DNA of 64,000 nucleotides from an uncultured Anaeroplasmataceae bacterium. GTDB taxonomy: Bacteria; Bacillota_I; Bacilli_A; Acholeplasmatales; Anaeroplasmataceae. Below are positions 18,351-26,566 of this stretch, piece after piece. The number at the start of each line of letters is the position of its first letter. Position 1 is the stretch's first letter. The stretch spans positions 124,001 through 188,000 of the forward strand of contig CATKXV010000001.1 of assembly GCA_949840955.1 (NCBI GenBank), in the 5' to 3' direction. The notes below the pieces were generated by a model that saw only the letters and a program-made list of their open reading frames with translations, made no database searches and had not been told where the DNA came from. The translations under genes were made by a program, and so were the position numbers.

Positions 18351-18472
18351 GCTTTTTTGAAAATAATTCGTTTTATATCATTATAAAAGAAATAATATTC
18401 TTGAAAAATGATTAAATTCAATATATAATTAAAAATAATAGATGGAATTAATTAGAGTGGGAGGTATATTCT

Positions 18473-18580
18473 ATGAATAAAAAAATAACATGTCTTATCC
18501 TATTAGGATTTTCAATTCTTTCTTCTTTGGAAATTTTCTTAAAGCCAATGCTGGTTTTCAAGATGTTTATTAGAATATAA
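18473..18580 (+). pseudogene. Remnant of a small secreted protein gene
   Basis: An ATG preceded by GGGAGGTA opens 35 codons whose first 20 resemble a signal peptide (MNKKITCLILLGFSILSS). After about codon 22 the best continuation is in another frame, reading KANAGFQDVY then a stop at 18571-18573. This suggests a frameshifted, truncated relic of an exported protein lying upstream of the two lipoprotein genes. It could instead be a functional short peptide. Confidence 0.35.
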
Positions 18581-18593
18581 GGAGGAAAAAAGA

Positions 18594-19073
18594 ATGAAAA
18601 ATATAAAACGAATAAGTATAATTGGAATGTGTTTCTTCCTAATTCTTACATTTTTAACTTCTTGTAGCAATACTTATGCTGATGATATGTTTGAATTATA
18701 TCAAAAAGAACAGGATAAAATGATATCAAGAAATGCAGATATTATCCCCTTAGGTCAGTATGAAAAATGTGACGTAGCTTGTTTCCATGAAAAGCATGAA
18801 GGTGAACATATCTTAACAGTAGCTCGTTGTTTTGTTATTAGCTCTTATGTTTTGCCAAGACCCTGTGGTCAAACAACTATTCAGGTATTCAATCGTTCAA
18901 AAAATAAATTACTTGGTATTAATGAAGCATATAATGAAGGATGGATAAATGACGATATATTGTTGCATATCTTTTATGAGTATGATCAGGCAAGTGAAAA
19001 ATTTTCAGATCATTACTGGCATAAGAGTGAGAATTTTATATGGGATTTAGAAGAATATAGGAAATCAAATTAA
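18594..19073 (+). CDS. Small lipoprotein, first of a tandem mosaic pair
   Basis: The protein has 159 residues with lipobox LTSC (Cys24) and SD AAGGAGG. I recognise no family. Residues 1-56 and about 119-159 are almost identical to the next gene, while residues about 57-118 differ strongly in sequence though not in length. The conserved tail contains HIFYEYDQASEKFSDH. The variable middle carries several Cys residues here. Such a mosaic fits duplication followed by replacement or diversification of a surface-exposed segment. Function is unknown. Confidence 0.8.
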   Translation: MKNIKRISIIGMCFFLILTFLTSCSNTYADDMFELYQKEQDKMISRNADIIPLGQYEKCDVACFHEKHEGEHILTVARCFVISSYVLPRPCGQTTIQVFNRSKNKLLGINEAYNEGWINDDILLHIFYEYDQASEKFSDHYWHKSENFIWDLEEYRKSN

Positions 19074-19097
19074 GGGCTAAGAAACAGGAGAAAAAGA

Positions 19098-19577
19098 ATG
19101 AAAAATATAAAACGAATAAGTATAATTGGAATGTATTTCTTCCTAATTCTTATATTTTTAACTTCTTGTAGCAATACTTATGCTGATGATATGTTTGAAT
19201 TATATCAAAAGGAACAGGATAAAATGATATCAAGAAATGCAGATATTATCCCCTTAGGTCAGTATGATAAATGTAATATAGCTTGTTTTCATGAAAAACA
19301 TGGGAAGTATGATGGGGAGCTTCCAATTTTGACTGGGTATAGTATTGCTTCTTATTGGATTAAAACCCCATGTAAAATGACATGGATATGTGCATATAAT
19401 CGTTTTACAGAGGAATTGGTTCATATAAGTAAAGCTTATGAAGAAAAATGGATAAGTGATGAGGAATTGCTACATATCTTTTATGAGTATGATCAGGCAA
19501 GTGAAAAATTTTCAGATCATAGCTGGCATAAGAGTGAGAATTTTATATGGGATTTAGAAGAATATAGAAAAAAATAA
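19098..19577 (+). CDS. Small lipoprotein, second of a tandem mosaic pair
   Basis: The protein has 159 residues with lipobox LTSC (Cys24) and SD ACAGGAG, starting 24 bp after the first copy ends. The signal peptide, the DDMFELYQKEQDK segment and the last 40 residues match the upstream copy. Residues about 57-118 are largely different (e.g. SYWIKTPCKMTW). No catalytic motif is visible. It is followed by a strong bidirectional terminator. Function is unknown. Confidence 0.8.
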   Translation: MKNIKRISIIGMYFFLILIFLTSCSNTYADDMFELYQKEQDKMISRNADIIPLGQYDKCNIACFHEKHGKYDGELPILTGYSIASYWIKTPCKMTWICAYNRFTEELVHISKAYEEKWISDEELLHIFYEYDQASEKFSDHSWHKSENFIWDLEEYRKK

Positions 19578-19580
19578 AGA

Positions 19581-19615
19581 TAATGAAAAGACCTCAAAGT
19601 GAGGTCTTTTCATTA
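19581..19615. terminator. Bidirectional terminator
   Basis: A perfect 15-bp inverted repeat (19581-19595 and 19601-19615) has core AAAAGACCTC/GAGGTCTTTT and a 5-nt loop, with T-rich flanks on both strands. It separates the lipoprotein pair from the convergent ATP-grasp gene. Confidence 0.9.
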
Positions 19616-19629
19616 TTATTCTTACCTAT

Positions 19630-20820
19630 TTAATTTTTTTCTAAAACAATTTTTGTGAATTTTTCTACGTCCTCAAAATGTTCAAATTTAGCTGCAAAAA
19701 ATTCATCGCCCATAGCTCCAGCTAATACCTTACTCATTCGTTCATGCATTTTAATTTGGGTTGGATACATGGCTTTAATGGTTTGAGTAGAATATTTATA
19801 AGAGAGCCTGTCTCGTCTACCAACAAAACAGCAGTAGTATTTTTCTAAAGAAAGATTAACATTTCTAATTTCATCGTAACAGATTATGTCAGCATAAATT
19901 TGGTATGTATCTACAGATTGTCCAAAATTAATTAAATCAGGAGCAGGGCCTCCTGGTGGTCTCATATTGACCTCTAGAGCGACAATGTCTCCCTTTTGTC
20001 CTAATCCTTTTTTATCCTGATTTAGTCTAAAAAACTCTAAATGAAAATATCTTGAATGAATATGAAATGCCTTTAGAACCTTTGATCCAGCCTCATATAT
20101 ATCCTTTGGTATTTCTTTATTCACATAGTAGGTAACTTCCAAATTTTCATTTACGATATCCATAATGGAAGGAGGAAAAACCTCATTATCACAAAAAACA
20201 ATATTACTGTTAGAGTCACAGATTCCATCCAAAGAAGTAATGTTTCCATCAATAAATTCCTCCATAATATAAGGAACCTGAAAGCCACCTTTATAGAAAT
20301 TGCTTAAATCCTCTTCAGAATTAATTTTATAGGTTGCTTGGGCACCTACACCCACATTAGGCTTAACAACTACTGGATAACCCACCATTTTTATGAATTG
20401 TAAATCCTCTTCAAAGGATTTGCAAAATGCATACCTGGCAACAGGGATACCAGCTTGGATGTAGAAATCCTTCATTAAGGATTTAGAAGTAAAAGCAATG
20501 ACATCCTCCATTTTAGCACCAGTTATATTAAAATCAGTTCTTAAGCGAGCATCCTGTCGTAGCCAGTATTCATTATTTGATTCTAAATAATCAATTTTAC
20601 CATATTTGAAGGCGAAAAAGGCTACAGCTCTATACATTTCGTCATAGGATTCTAAAGTATTAACTTTATAATATTCTGTTAAGGAGTCCTTAACGCATTG
20701 TCTTAATTCATTATAAGGAGTATCTCCAATTCCTAAAACTGTGACACCATTTCTTTTTAAGCGATCACAAAAATTATAGTAGTTTGTTGGAAAAGCAGGG
20801 GATATAAAAATGAAATTCAT
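19630..20820 (-). CDS. ATP-grasp domain protein (carbamoyl-phosphate-synthase-like ligase)
   Basis: The protein has 396 residues. The N-terminal pre-ATP-grasp fold starts MNFIFISPAFP. The ATP-grasp core is at about 110-310, with VGYPVVVKPNVGVGAQ for nucleotide binding, the IMEEFIDG strand, and ALEVNMRPPGGPAPD carrying Mg-binding Glu/Asn. Such enzymes join a carboxylate to an amine or thiol through an acyl-phosphate. The substrate cannot be read from sequence. It stands alone on the minus strand between convergent and divergent neighbours and is cytosolic. Confidence 0.82.
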   Translation of the reverse strand: MNFIFISPAFPTNYYNFCDRLKRNGVTVLGIGDTPYNELRQCVKDSLTEYYKVNTLESYDEMYRAVAFFAFKYGKIDYLESNNEYWLRQDARLRTDFNITGAKMEDVIAFTSKSLMKDFYIQAGIPVARYAFCKSFEEDLQFIKMVGYPVVVKPNVGVGAQATYKINSEEDLSNFYKGGFQVPYIMEEFIDGNITSLDGICDSNSNIVFCDNEVFPPSIMDIVNENLEVTYYVNKEIPKDIYEAGSKVLKAFHIHSRYFHLEFFRLNQDKKGLGQKGDIVALEVNMRPPGGPAPDLINFGQSVDTYQIYADIICYDEIRNVNLSLEKYYCCFVGRRDRLSYKYSTQTIKAMYPTQIKMHERMSKVLAGAMGDEFFAAKFEHFEDVEKFTKIVLEKN

Positions 20821-20893
20821 AAAATCAACTCCTTACTTATTTGATTATTAAGAATTATAGCATAAAGGCATAGAAAAGGAAAGAGAAATTCTC

Positions 20894-20922
20894 TTGTTAA
20901 ATTTTATTTTGTGGTGTATAAT
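20894..20922 (+). promoter_or_regulatory. Promoter of the membrane-protein gene at 20954
   Basis: TTGTTA (20894-20899), 17-bp spacer, TATAAT (20917-20922). The start at 20954 follows GGAGG (20941-20945). This spacing rules out the earlier ATG at 20939, which would put the SD inside the coding sequence. Confidence 0.7.
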
Positions 20923-20953
20923 TTTTATATAGATTGATATGGAGGTTTTAGGT

Positions 20954-21670
20954 ATGAAGAATCCATTTAAAACATACGGCTTTTGGGCTAAAATTCTTGC
21001 AGCAGCCTTATTAATTACTTTAGGAGTTTGGCTTATTATTGATGTAAGCACAGGCGAGAAGTTTGCAACTTTTATTGTTTTAATGTTTACAGGGCTAGTG
21101 GCAGGAGTCTTTGCGATTATTCGTATGATTCCTTTGATGCGTACTTTAAAAACGGGAAGAGGAAGATTAACTTGTATTGTAGAGATTGCAATTCATTTAG
21201 CCTTAAGTGTAGCCATGATTTTTGCTGCCATTGTAAAAATTAGTAATGAAGAATCTAGATTTGCAGATTTCGTTTATAAATATTATCGTTTTGTTATTGC
21301 AGTATTCTTTTACACAAGAGTTGTTTCTTATTTTATGTGCACGGTTTTATTTAAAGAAGAAACAGATAAAATTAAATTTTGGGTTCATATTGGGCTTTTA
21401 ACCTTAACCTGCATTATATGTGCTGTTGCCTTTGAGGGAAAGACAATCGCATGGATTATTGCTGTAATTGCCTTAGCCTGCTCTATTACTTTAATCGTTG
21501 AAGGTGGAATGGGATATAATCGATATAGAAAAACGATTGCTAAGGAGCGAGAAGAGATCAAAGAAGAGAAAAAAGAAGAAATTCTTGAAATGCCAGCAGA
21601 AGAATCAGATCCACTCATTATTCCTAGTATTGATGAACCAGCAGAGCAGGATCAAATTCATATTCAATAA
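20954..21670 (+). CDS. Multispanning membrane protein of unknown function
   Basis: The protein has 238 residues with about six hydrophobic segments (around 12-32, 38-58, 78-100, 115-135, 145-165, 170-190). A highly charged cytosolic tail (about 200-238) is rich in Glu, with the motif KEEKKEEILEMP. I recognise no family. It precedes the phospholipid block but is separated from it by a strong independent promoter, so a shared role is only a guess. Confidence 0.72.
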   Translation: MKNPFKTYGFWAKILAAALLITLGVWLIIDVSTGEKFATFIVLMFTGLVAGVFAIIRMIPLMRTLKTGRGRLTCIVEIAIHLALSVAMIFAAIVKISNEESRFADFVYKYYRFVIAVFFYTRVVSYFMCTVLFKEETDKIKFWVHIGLLTLTCIICAVAFEGKTIAWIIAVIALACSITLIVEGGMGYNRYRKTIAKEREEIKEEKKEEILEMPAEESDPLIIPSIDEPAEQDQIHIQ

Positions 21671-21673
21671 GCA

Positions 21674-21702
21674 TTGACAGAATACAGTTAATACAGTATA
21701 AT
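21674..21702 (+). promoter_or_regulatory. Consensus sigma-A promoter for the phospholipid block
   Basis: TTGACA (21674-21679), exactly 17 bp, TATAAT (21697-21702), so both hexamers match the consensus. Transcription should begin near 21708, placing the G10 tract at 21733 in the 5' leader. Confidence 0.85.
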
Positions 21703-21732
21703 ACAAATGATACTCCTTCCATAAAATAACGT

Positions 21733-21742
21733 GGGGGGGGGG
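21733..21742 (+). repeat. Homopolymer tract of ten G
   Basis: Ten consecutive G lie in an otherwise AT-rich leader, about 25 nt after the expected transcription start and 30 nt before the ATG at 21773. It follows a potential in-frame GTG at 21731. Poly-G runs of this length are prone to slipped-strand mispairing. Confidence 0.8.
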
Positions 21743-21772
21743 TATTTATTTTTTATATATGTGGTAAGAAAA

Positions 21773-22849
21773 ATGGATGAGAGAGTTGAAACAGCTTCAA
21801 AAAAGAAAAAATATCAGTGGAGTATCTTATTTTTGCTATTCCTGATTATAATAACGCTTGTAACCATCTTTATAAAATACGATATCAATGAGATATTTAG
21901 CATCATTCAAGAGGTTAATTATATATGGCTTTTTCCTGCTTTTATTATGATATTGCTTTATATCTATTTTGAAGGGGTTGCTATGAGGCAAATCTTTAAA
22001 ACTATGGAGATTCATACAACAAGAAGAGCAAATTTTTTGTATTCTGCCATTGATTATTATTTTTGTGCTGTAACGCCATCAGCAAGTGGAGGACAGCCTA
22101 TGGTAGCCTATTATATGTCTAAGGATGGTCTGAATTTGTCTCATATATCCTTGACATTATTAATGAATACGGCTCTTTTTAAAATTGTTCTATTGGTTCT
22201 ATCTATTCTATGTGTAATTCTAAGACCGAATCTTGTCTTTGATTTTCCAATTATGATTGTTTTATTTTTTGTGGGCTTATTGATTAATGTATTTTTAATT
22301 GCGATTTGCTTCTTAGCCTCCTTTAAAAGAAATTGGATAGAAGCAATTGGGGTTCGCTTGATAGTTTTTTTGAATCGTCATAAAATAGTGAAAAATAAGA
22401 TGAAAGTGCTTAAGAAATTTATTCGACTGATGGATACCTATGAAGCAGGTGCTAAGCTGATATTTAAGCATAAATTTCATTTCTTAAAGGCGTTAGTTTA
22501 TAATTTAATTCAACGTGTTTCATTTTTCTCTATTAGTTATTTTGTTTATTTGGCTTTTAAAAAGAATTTTTTAATTGCTGATTTGGGATATATAGATTTG
22601 TTTGCAATTCAGGTATTGATTGCCTTAAGTGTGGATTCCTTGCCTCTTCCAGGAGGTGTTGGAATTTCAGAGTACTTGTATGTGATTTTATTTGGGCTTG
22701 TCTATTGTGTGGGAGAGGTGAATATTGTTGGAAGTGCAATGCTTTTAACAAGAGTGGTAAATTTTTATATACCTCTTTTATTCACCTTTGCACTTGTGAT
22801 CTTCAAGCATATTTACATGCTTAAAAAAAGAAGTAGGGGTGTTATATAA
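21773..22849 (+). CDS. Flippase-like/LPG-synthase-TM domain membrane protein
   Basis: The protein has 358 residues from ATG 21773. It has about eight membrane segments and the family motifs TPSASGGQPMVAYYM (around residue 105) and DSLPLPGGVGISEYLY. These mark the UPF0104/lysylphosphatidylglycerol synthase transmembrane family, whose members move or modify lipid-linked substrates. The C-terminal catalytic domain of full MprF is absent. The start is uncertain: GTG 21731 and GTG 21761 are also in frame, and none has a convincing SD. The stop overlaps the ATG of pssA (TAATG), so translation is coupled. Confidence 0.85.
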   Translation: MDERVETASKKKKYQWSILFLLFLIIITLVTIFIKYDINEIFSIIQEVNYIWLFPAFIMILLYIYFEGVAMRQIFKTMEIHTTRRANFLYSAIDYYFCAVTPSASGGQPMVAYYMSKDGLNLSHISLTLLMNTALFKIVLLVLSILCVILRPNLVFDFPIMIVLFFVGLLINVFLIAICFLASFKRNWIEAIGVRLIVFLNRHKIVKNKMKVLKKFIRLMDTYEAGAKLIFKHKFHFLKALVYNLIQRVSFFSISYFVYLAFKKNFLIADLGYIDLFAIQVLIALSVDSLPLPGGVGISEYLYVILFGLVYCVGEVNIVGSAMLLTRVVNFYIPLLFTFALVIFKHIYMLKKRSRGVI

Positions 22850-23475
22850 TGGTAGGGTATTATAATTATACAGTTTGGATGACGTATCTTTCTTTGCTTG
22901 TTGGAGGGCTTGGGATATTCTTTGCTCTTACAGGAAATCCACTTGCAGCTGTAATTTGCTTGGGAATTAGTGGATGCTTGGATTTATTTGATGGGAAGGT
23001 TGCCCGAACAAAAAAGGATAGAACGGATGAGGAAAAGCAATACGGAATTGAAATAGATTCCTTAACTGATTTAATTTGCTTTGGGGTACTTCCTGTTTCT
23101 ATTGGCTATGCAGTGGGCATGAAGGAGTATTATTTCATTCCTTTATTTTGCTTGTTTATATTGTTTGGAATGATTCGATTGGCTTATTTTAATGTAAGAG
23201 AGTTGAATAAAGACAAAGATGGAATCAGTATTTTTTATGGTGTTCCTATTACAACCTCAGCGATTGTCATTCCGTTTATATGGCTTTTGAGATGCTTTAT
23301 GAAGGAAAATTTTTATATACTTTATGCAGTTATTTTAGGAATATTAATGATTTTGTTTATAACAAAGGTAAGAATTAAAAAGCCCTCTGTTAAGCAATCC
23401 ATTGTTTTTGCATCTATTTTAGTGATATGCTTTATCGTATTGCTGTGCCTGGAGTTGACCTTATGCCGTTCATAG
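22849..23475 (+). CDS. pssA: CDP-diacylglycerol-serine O-phosphatidyltransferase
   Basis: The protein has 208 residues with multiple membrane segments. It carries the CDP-alcohol phosphatidyltransferase signature DG(x)2AR(x)nG(x)3D(x)3D, seen as DGKVART then GIEIDSLTD (about residues 46-77). It would make phosphatidylserine from CDP-diacylglycerol and serine at the inner membrane face. The assignment to PssA and not PgsA rests on the adjacent phosphatidylserine decarboxylase and the ISGCLDLFDGK context. It overlaps psd by 13 bp when the decarboxylase starts at 23463. Confidence 0.9.
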   Translation: MVGYYNYTVWMTYLSLLVGGLGIFFALTGNPLAAVICLGISGCLDLFDGKVARTKKDRTDEEKQYGIEIDSLTDLICFGVLPVSIGYAVGMKEYYFIPLFCLFILFGMIRLAYFNVRELNKDKDGISIFYGVPITTSAIVIPFIWLLRCFMKENFYILYAVILGILMILFITKVRIKKPSVKQSIVFASILVICFIVLLCLELTLCRS

Positions 23476-24323
23476 TTGATCGTAATACGGGGAAGATGAC
23501 TTTATCAAAGCCTTCTTTATCTCAACGATTTTTATATCGCACCCTATTAGGAAGATGTATTCTTAAGCTTTTGATTCAGCCTTTTATTTCAAGGCTTACA
23601 GGAGCTTATATGAATACAAGAGTTTCAAAGCTTCACATCAAGCATTTTGCTAAAAAAAATCATATTTCTCTTGAGGAATATGAGCTGGATGCTGTGAAAT
23701 GCTTTAATGATTTTTTTATTCGCAAAATTAAGCCAGGGAAAAGAAAAATTGAAGAAGAGGCTAGCATATTAATCAGTCCCTGTGATGCCAAGCTTAGTGC
23801 TTATAAGATAGATCATACCTCTATTTATAAAATTAAGGATTCCTATTATAGCGTGTATGATCTAATAGAAAATGAAGCCTTAGCCAAAAAATATGAGGGT
23901 GGCTATTGCCTTGTATTCCGTTTAGGAGTATCGGATTATCATCGATATTGTTATTTTGATGATGGACATCAGAAAAAGAATATCAGCCTACCTGGTGTAT
24001 TTCATACTGTACATCCAATTTCCTTAGAAAAATATAATTTTTTCAAAAAAAATCATAGAATCTATACACTTTTGCACACACTAAATTTTGGAGATGTTGT
24101 TCAAGTAGAGGTTGGTGCTATGATGGTTGGAAAAATTGTAAATCATAAAGAAAATAACACCTTTGTTAGAGGAGAAGAAAAGGGGTATTTTAAGTTTGGT
24201 GGATCTACAATCGTTTTACTATTTGAAAATCATATCCAGCTAGATGAGGATATTGTAAAGCAAAGTGAGGAAGGAAATGAAGTTATGGTGCATTTTGGAG
24301 AAAGAATAGGATGTGCACTATGA
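23463..24323 (+). CDS. psd: Phosphatidylserine decarboxylase
   Basis: The protein has 286 residues from ATG 23463, chosen because CTGGAG lies about 10 bp upstream; the in-frame ATG 23427 would bury the gene in pssA. Psd hallmarks are NDFFIRKIKPG, SPCDAKL, the DYHRY segment, and the self-cleavage site FGGST, where Ser248 becomes the pyruvoyl group (LGST in most homologues). It converts phosphatidylserine to phosphatidylethanolamine at the membrane. The ATGA overlap with the PAP2 gene points to an operon. Confidence 0.93.
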   Translation: MPFIVDRNTGKMTLSKPSLSQRFLYRTLLGRCILKLLIQPFISRLTGAYMNTRVSKLHIKHFAKKNHISLEEYELDAVKCFNDFFIRKIKPGKRKIEEEASILISPCDAKLSAYKIDHTSIYKIKDSYYSVYDLIENEALAKKYEGGYCLVFRLGVSDYHRYCYFDDGHQKKNISLPGVFHTVHPISLEKYNFFKKNHRIYTLLHTLNFGDVVQVEVGAMMVGKIVNHKENNTFVRGEEKGYFKFGGSTIVLLFENHIQLDEDIVKQSEEGNEVMVHFGERIGCAL

Positions 24324-25060
24324 AAAATTGGAAACAAACAAAAATAGGTAAATTTATAGATCAATATCATTTGATTTACCTAGCTATTCCATTTTGTTTA
24401 TGGGGAGTCAAGGCTTTATTCTATAATATAGCTATTTGGATAGAACCTGTAAGTATTACCTTTCAACACACAATAGATTCCTATATTCCATTTATAAAAT
24501 ATTTTGTTATATTTTATTTGGTTTATTATTATATGCCTCAATTTGTATTATGGATATTATCCTTTTTTGATAAGAAAAAATATTGGATTATCCTATGCTC
24601 CCTAGGCTTATGTGTCTTAGTTTGCTTTCTATTTTATCTAGCATATAATGTAAGGATGGAAAGACAGCCAGGATATCCTAATGGTATAGGACTAAAGGAC
24701 ATAAAGGATGTTTCTACCTTCTTTGATTATCTAATCAATTGGGTTTATCTTAAGGATCCTCACGCGATGAATTGTTTTCCATCTCTTCATGCGGTGGTTG
24801 GAATGATGCTTGTTTTTATCGGCTTTTCGATTCCGTTTGATAGGAAAAAGCGTGCTTTACTTCCTTTTAGAATTGTTGTTATTCTCTGTGGCTTAGGCTG
24901 TACTCTATCTACTATATTTATTAAGCAGCATTACTTTATGGATATGATTGCTGGTGTAATTCTTGCTATAATGAGCTATGGTGTTGTTACGCTTTGTTTT
25001 TGGTTACTAGAAAAAAGAAAAGCAAGAAAATCTTGCATAAGCCCAACAGAAGAGGTATAA
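24320..25060 (+). CDS. PAP2-superfamily membrane phosphatase
   Basis: The protein has 246 residues from ATG 24320, which overlaps the psd stop as ATGA; an ATG at 24311 is the alternative. It has about six membrane segments and the PAP2 motifs CFPSLHAVVG and, later, KQHYFMDMIAG, providing the catalytic His residues and Asp. The first motif KxxxxxxRP is weak. Likely substrates are phosphatidate, phosphatidylglycerophosphate or an isoprenyl pyrophosphate. Position at the end of the pssA-psd block favours lipid phosphate turnover, which is inferred. Confidence 0.87.
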   Translation: MKNWKQTKIGKFIDQYHLIYLAIPFCLWGVKALFYNIAIWIEPVSITFQHTIDSYIPFIKYFVIFYLVYYYMPQFVLWILSFFDKKKYWIILCSLGLCVLVCFLFYLAYNVRMERQPGYPNGIGLKDIKDVSTFFDYLINWVYLKDPHAMNCFPSLHAVVGMMLVFIGFSIPFDRKKRALLPFRIVVILCGLGCTLSTIFIKQHYFMDMIAGVILAIMSYGVVTLCFWLLEKRKARKSCISPTEEV

Positions 25061-25113
25061 TTATAGTTGCTTATGGGACCTTTTTAAAGGCCTAAAAAGA
25101 AAGGAAATTATAT

Positions 25114-25764
25114 ATGAAAAATAGTAAAAAAATTCAACGAATGGTTGGTATTGCTAGCTTGGCAGCTATTACGGCTGTATTACAGGTCATTGCAAACTAT
25201 ATTACCTTCGGACCAGTAAGTATTACACTTGCCTTAATCCCTCTTGTTGTAGGAGCCATTTTATATGGTCCTTGGGCAGGAGCAGGTCTAGGTGTGCTTA
25301 TGGGAATTGTGATATTAACTGCACCCTCTACTGGGGCATTCTTATCCATTAATCCATTTCTAACCGTCCTGCTATGTCTTTTGAAAACAGGTGCTGCGGG
25401 GGTTGTTTCTGGATTTATATTTAAGGCACTATATAAGAAAAATCTTACTGTAGCTGTGATTATGGCAGCTGTTTTTGCACCAATTGTAAATACAGGTATA
25501 TTTGCTTTAGGCTGTATGGCATTCTTTTGGAAGACCTTAGAAGCATGGGCAAATGGATCAAATGCAGTTGGGTATTTGTTTTTGACTATGATTGGATTCA
25601 ATTTTATAATAGAATTTGCAGTGAATTCCATTTTATCTCCATCCATGGTTTACATTGTTCGCGTTATTTCAAGAAATTATAATATTGGTGCTAACTTTAA
25701 TGCAGGTGCCATTTACTCTGAAGAAGAAGCAAAAGCTAGAAAGCAGAATTTAGTTAAAGAATAA
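25114..25764 (+). CDS. ECF transporter S component, probably for pantothenate
   Basis: The protein has 216 residues with five to six membrane segments and the S-component pattern in which GPVSITLALIPLVVGAILYGPWAG forms the substrate-pocket helices. S components bind a vitamin and dock on the shared EcfA/A'/T module, which is not in the window. The gene 47 bp downstream is pantothenate kinase, so pantothenate (PanT-like) is the most likely ligand. The SD is AAAGGAAA. A large antisense frame within it is a shadow. Confidence 0.87.
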   Translation: MKNSKKIQRMVGIASLAAITAVLQVIANYITFGPVSITLALIPLVVGAILYGPWAGAGLGVLMGIVILTAPSTGAFLSINPFLTVLLCLLKTGAAGVVSGFIFKALYKKNLTVAVIMAAVFAPIVNTGIFALGCMAFFWKTLEAWANGSNAVGYLFLTMIGFNFIIEFAVNSILSPSMVYIVRVISRNYNIGANFNAGAIYSEEEAKARKQNLVKE

Positions 25765-25810
25765 AGAAAGGAAAAGGAGGCAAGCAACCTCCTTTTTTAG
25801 GATTAGAGCT

Positions 25811-26557
25811 ATGATATTATTAGTTGATATTGGAAATACAAATATTGTATTGGGCTTTGCAGAGGACTCTCATATCAAGGATACCTATCGTATGAAGTCA
25901 TCTCTAAATCGAACCGCAGATGAATACTATGTGGTATTGAAGCCGATTTTAAGTCAATATGAAATTGAGGATGTAATTATTTCCTCTGTAGTCCCAGTGA
26001 TTACAAGTGCAATAAAGAAGGCTTTAAGCAAGCATATGCTAAAGCAGCCCTTAATTTTAGGTCCAGGGATAAAAACAGGAGTACAGCTTAAGGTGGATGA
26101 TCCCAAAACGGTTGGTGCCGATATTATTTGTGATGTGGCGGGGATCAAGGGCTTAGCTGATGAGGCTATCATCATTGATTTGGGTACAGCAACAAAATAT
26201 ATTTATACAAAAAATCAAATTTTTTATGGAGTTAGTATTGCTCCAGGGGTTAGTGTTTCTATGAAGGCCCTAGTGAATAATGCTGCCCTGCTTCCTAGTG
26301 TTGAATTGGTATGCCCAAAAAAAGTAATTGGTACCTCTACAGTCTACTGTATTCAATCTGGTGTGATTTATGGAGCAGCCTCTCAGGTGGATGGGATGAT
26401 CGATCGCATTAAAGAAGAGCTGAAATTAGAGCATGTCAAGGTTTTTGCAACAGGAGGGCTTTCTAGCCTAATTGTTCCTTTATGCAAAAATGAAATCCAT
26501 TTAATCGAGAGCCTAACTCTTGTAGGGCTATGGAACATCTACAAATTAAATCAGTAG
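25811..26557 (+). CDS. coaX: Type III pantothenate kinase
   Basis: The protein has 248 residues. The ASKHA-fold motifs of CoaX are LLVDIGNTNIVLG at the N-terminus (phosphate-binding), GADIICDVAG, DLGTATK and VFATGGLSS. It phosphorylates pantothenate as the first step to coenzyme A and is a cytosolic homodimer requiring a monovalent cation. It sits 3' of a vitamin S component and 9 bp before a hydrolase gene, suggesting a vitamin B5 uptake and use operon. Confidence 0.95.
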   Translation: MILLVDIGNTNIVLGFAEDSHIKDTYRMKSSLNRTADEYYVVLKPILSQYEIEDVIISSVVPVITSAIKKALSKHMLKQPLILGPGIKTGVQLKVDDPKTVGADIICDVAGIKGLADEAIIIDLGTATKYIYTKNQIFYGVSIAPGVSVSMKALVNNAALLPSVELVCPKKVIGTSTVYCIQSGVIYGAASQVDGMIDRIKEELKLEHVKVFATGGLSSLIVPLCKNEIHLIESLTLVGLWNIYKLNQ

Positions 26558-26566
26558 GTAAGAAGT

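Noticed and set aside
23427-23462. Upstream ATG as the psd start
   Set aside because: It would bury the gene 49 bp into pssA without an SD, while ATG 23463 has GGAG at a suitable distance.
25197-25646. 149-codon open frame on the minus strand
   Set aside because: It lies wholly inside the ECF S-component gene, has no SD and no family resemblance; it mirrors the hydrophobic codons of the real gene.
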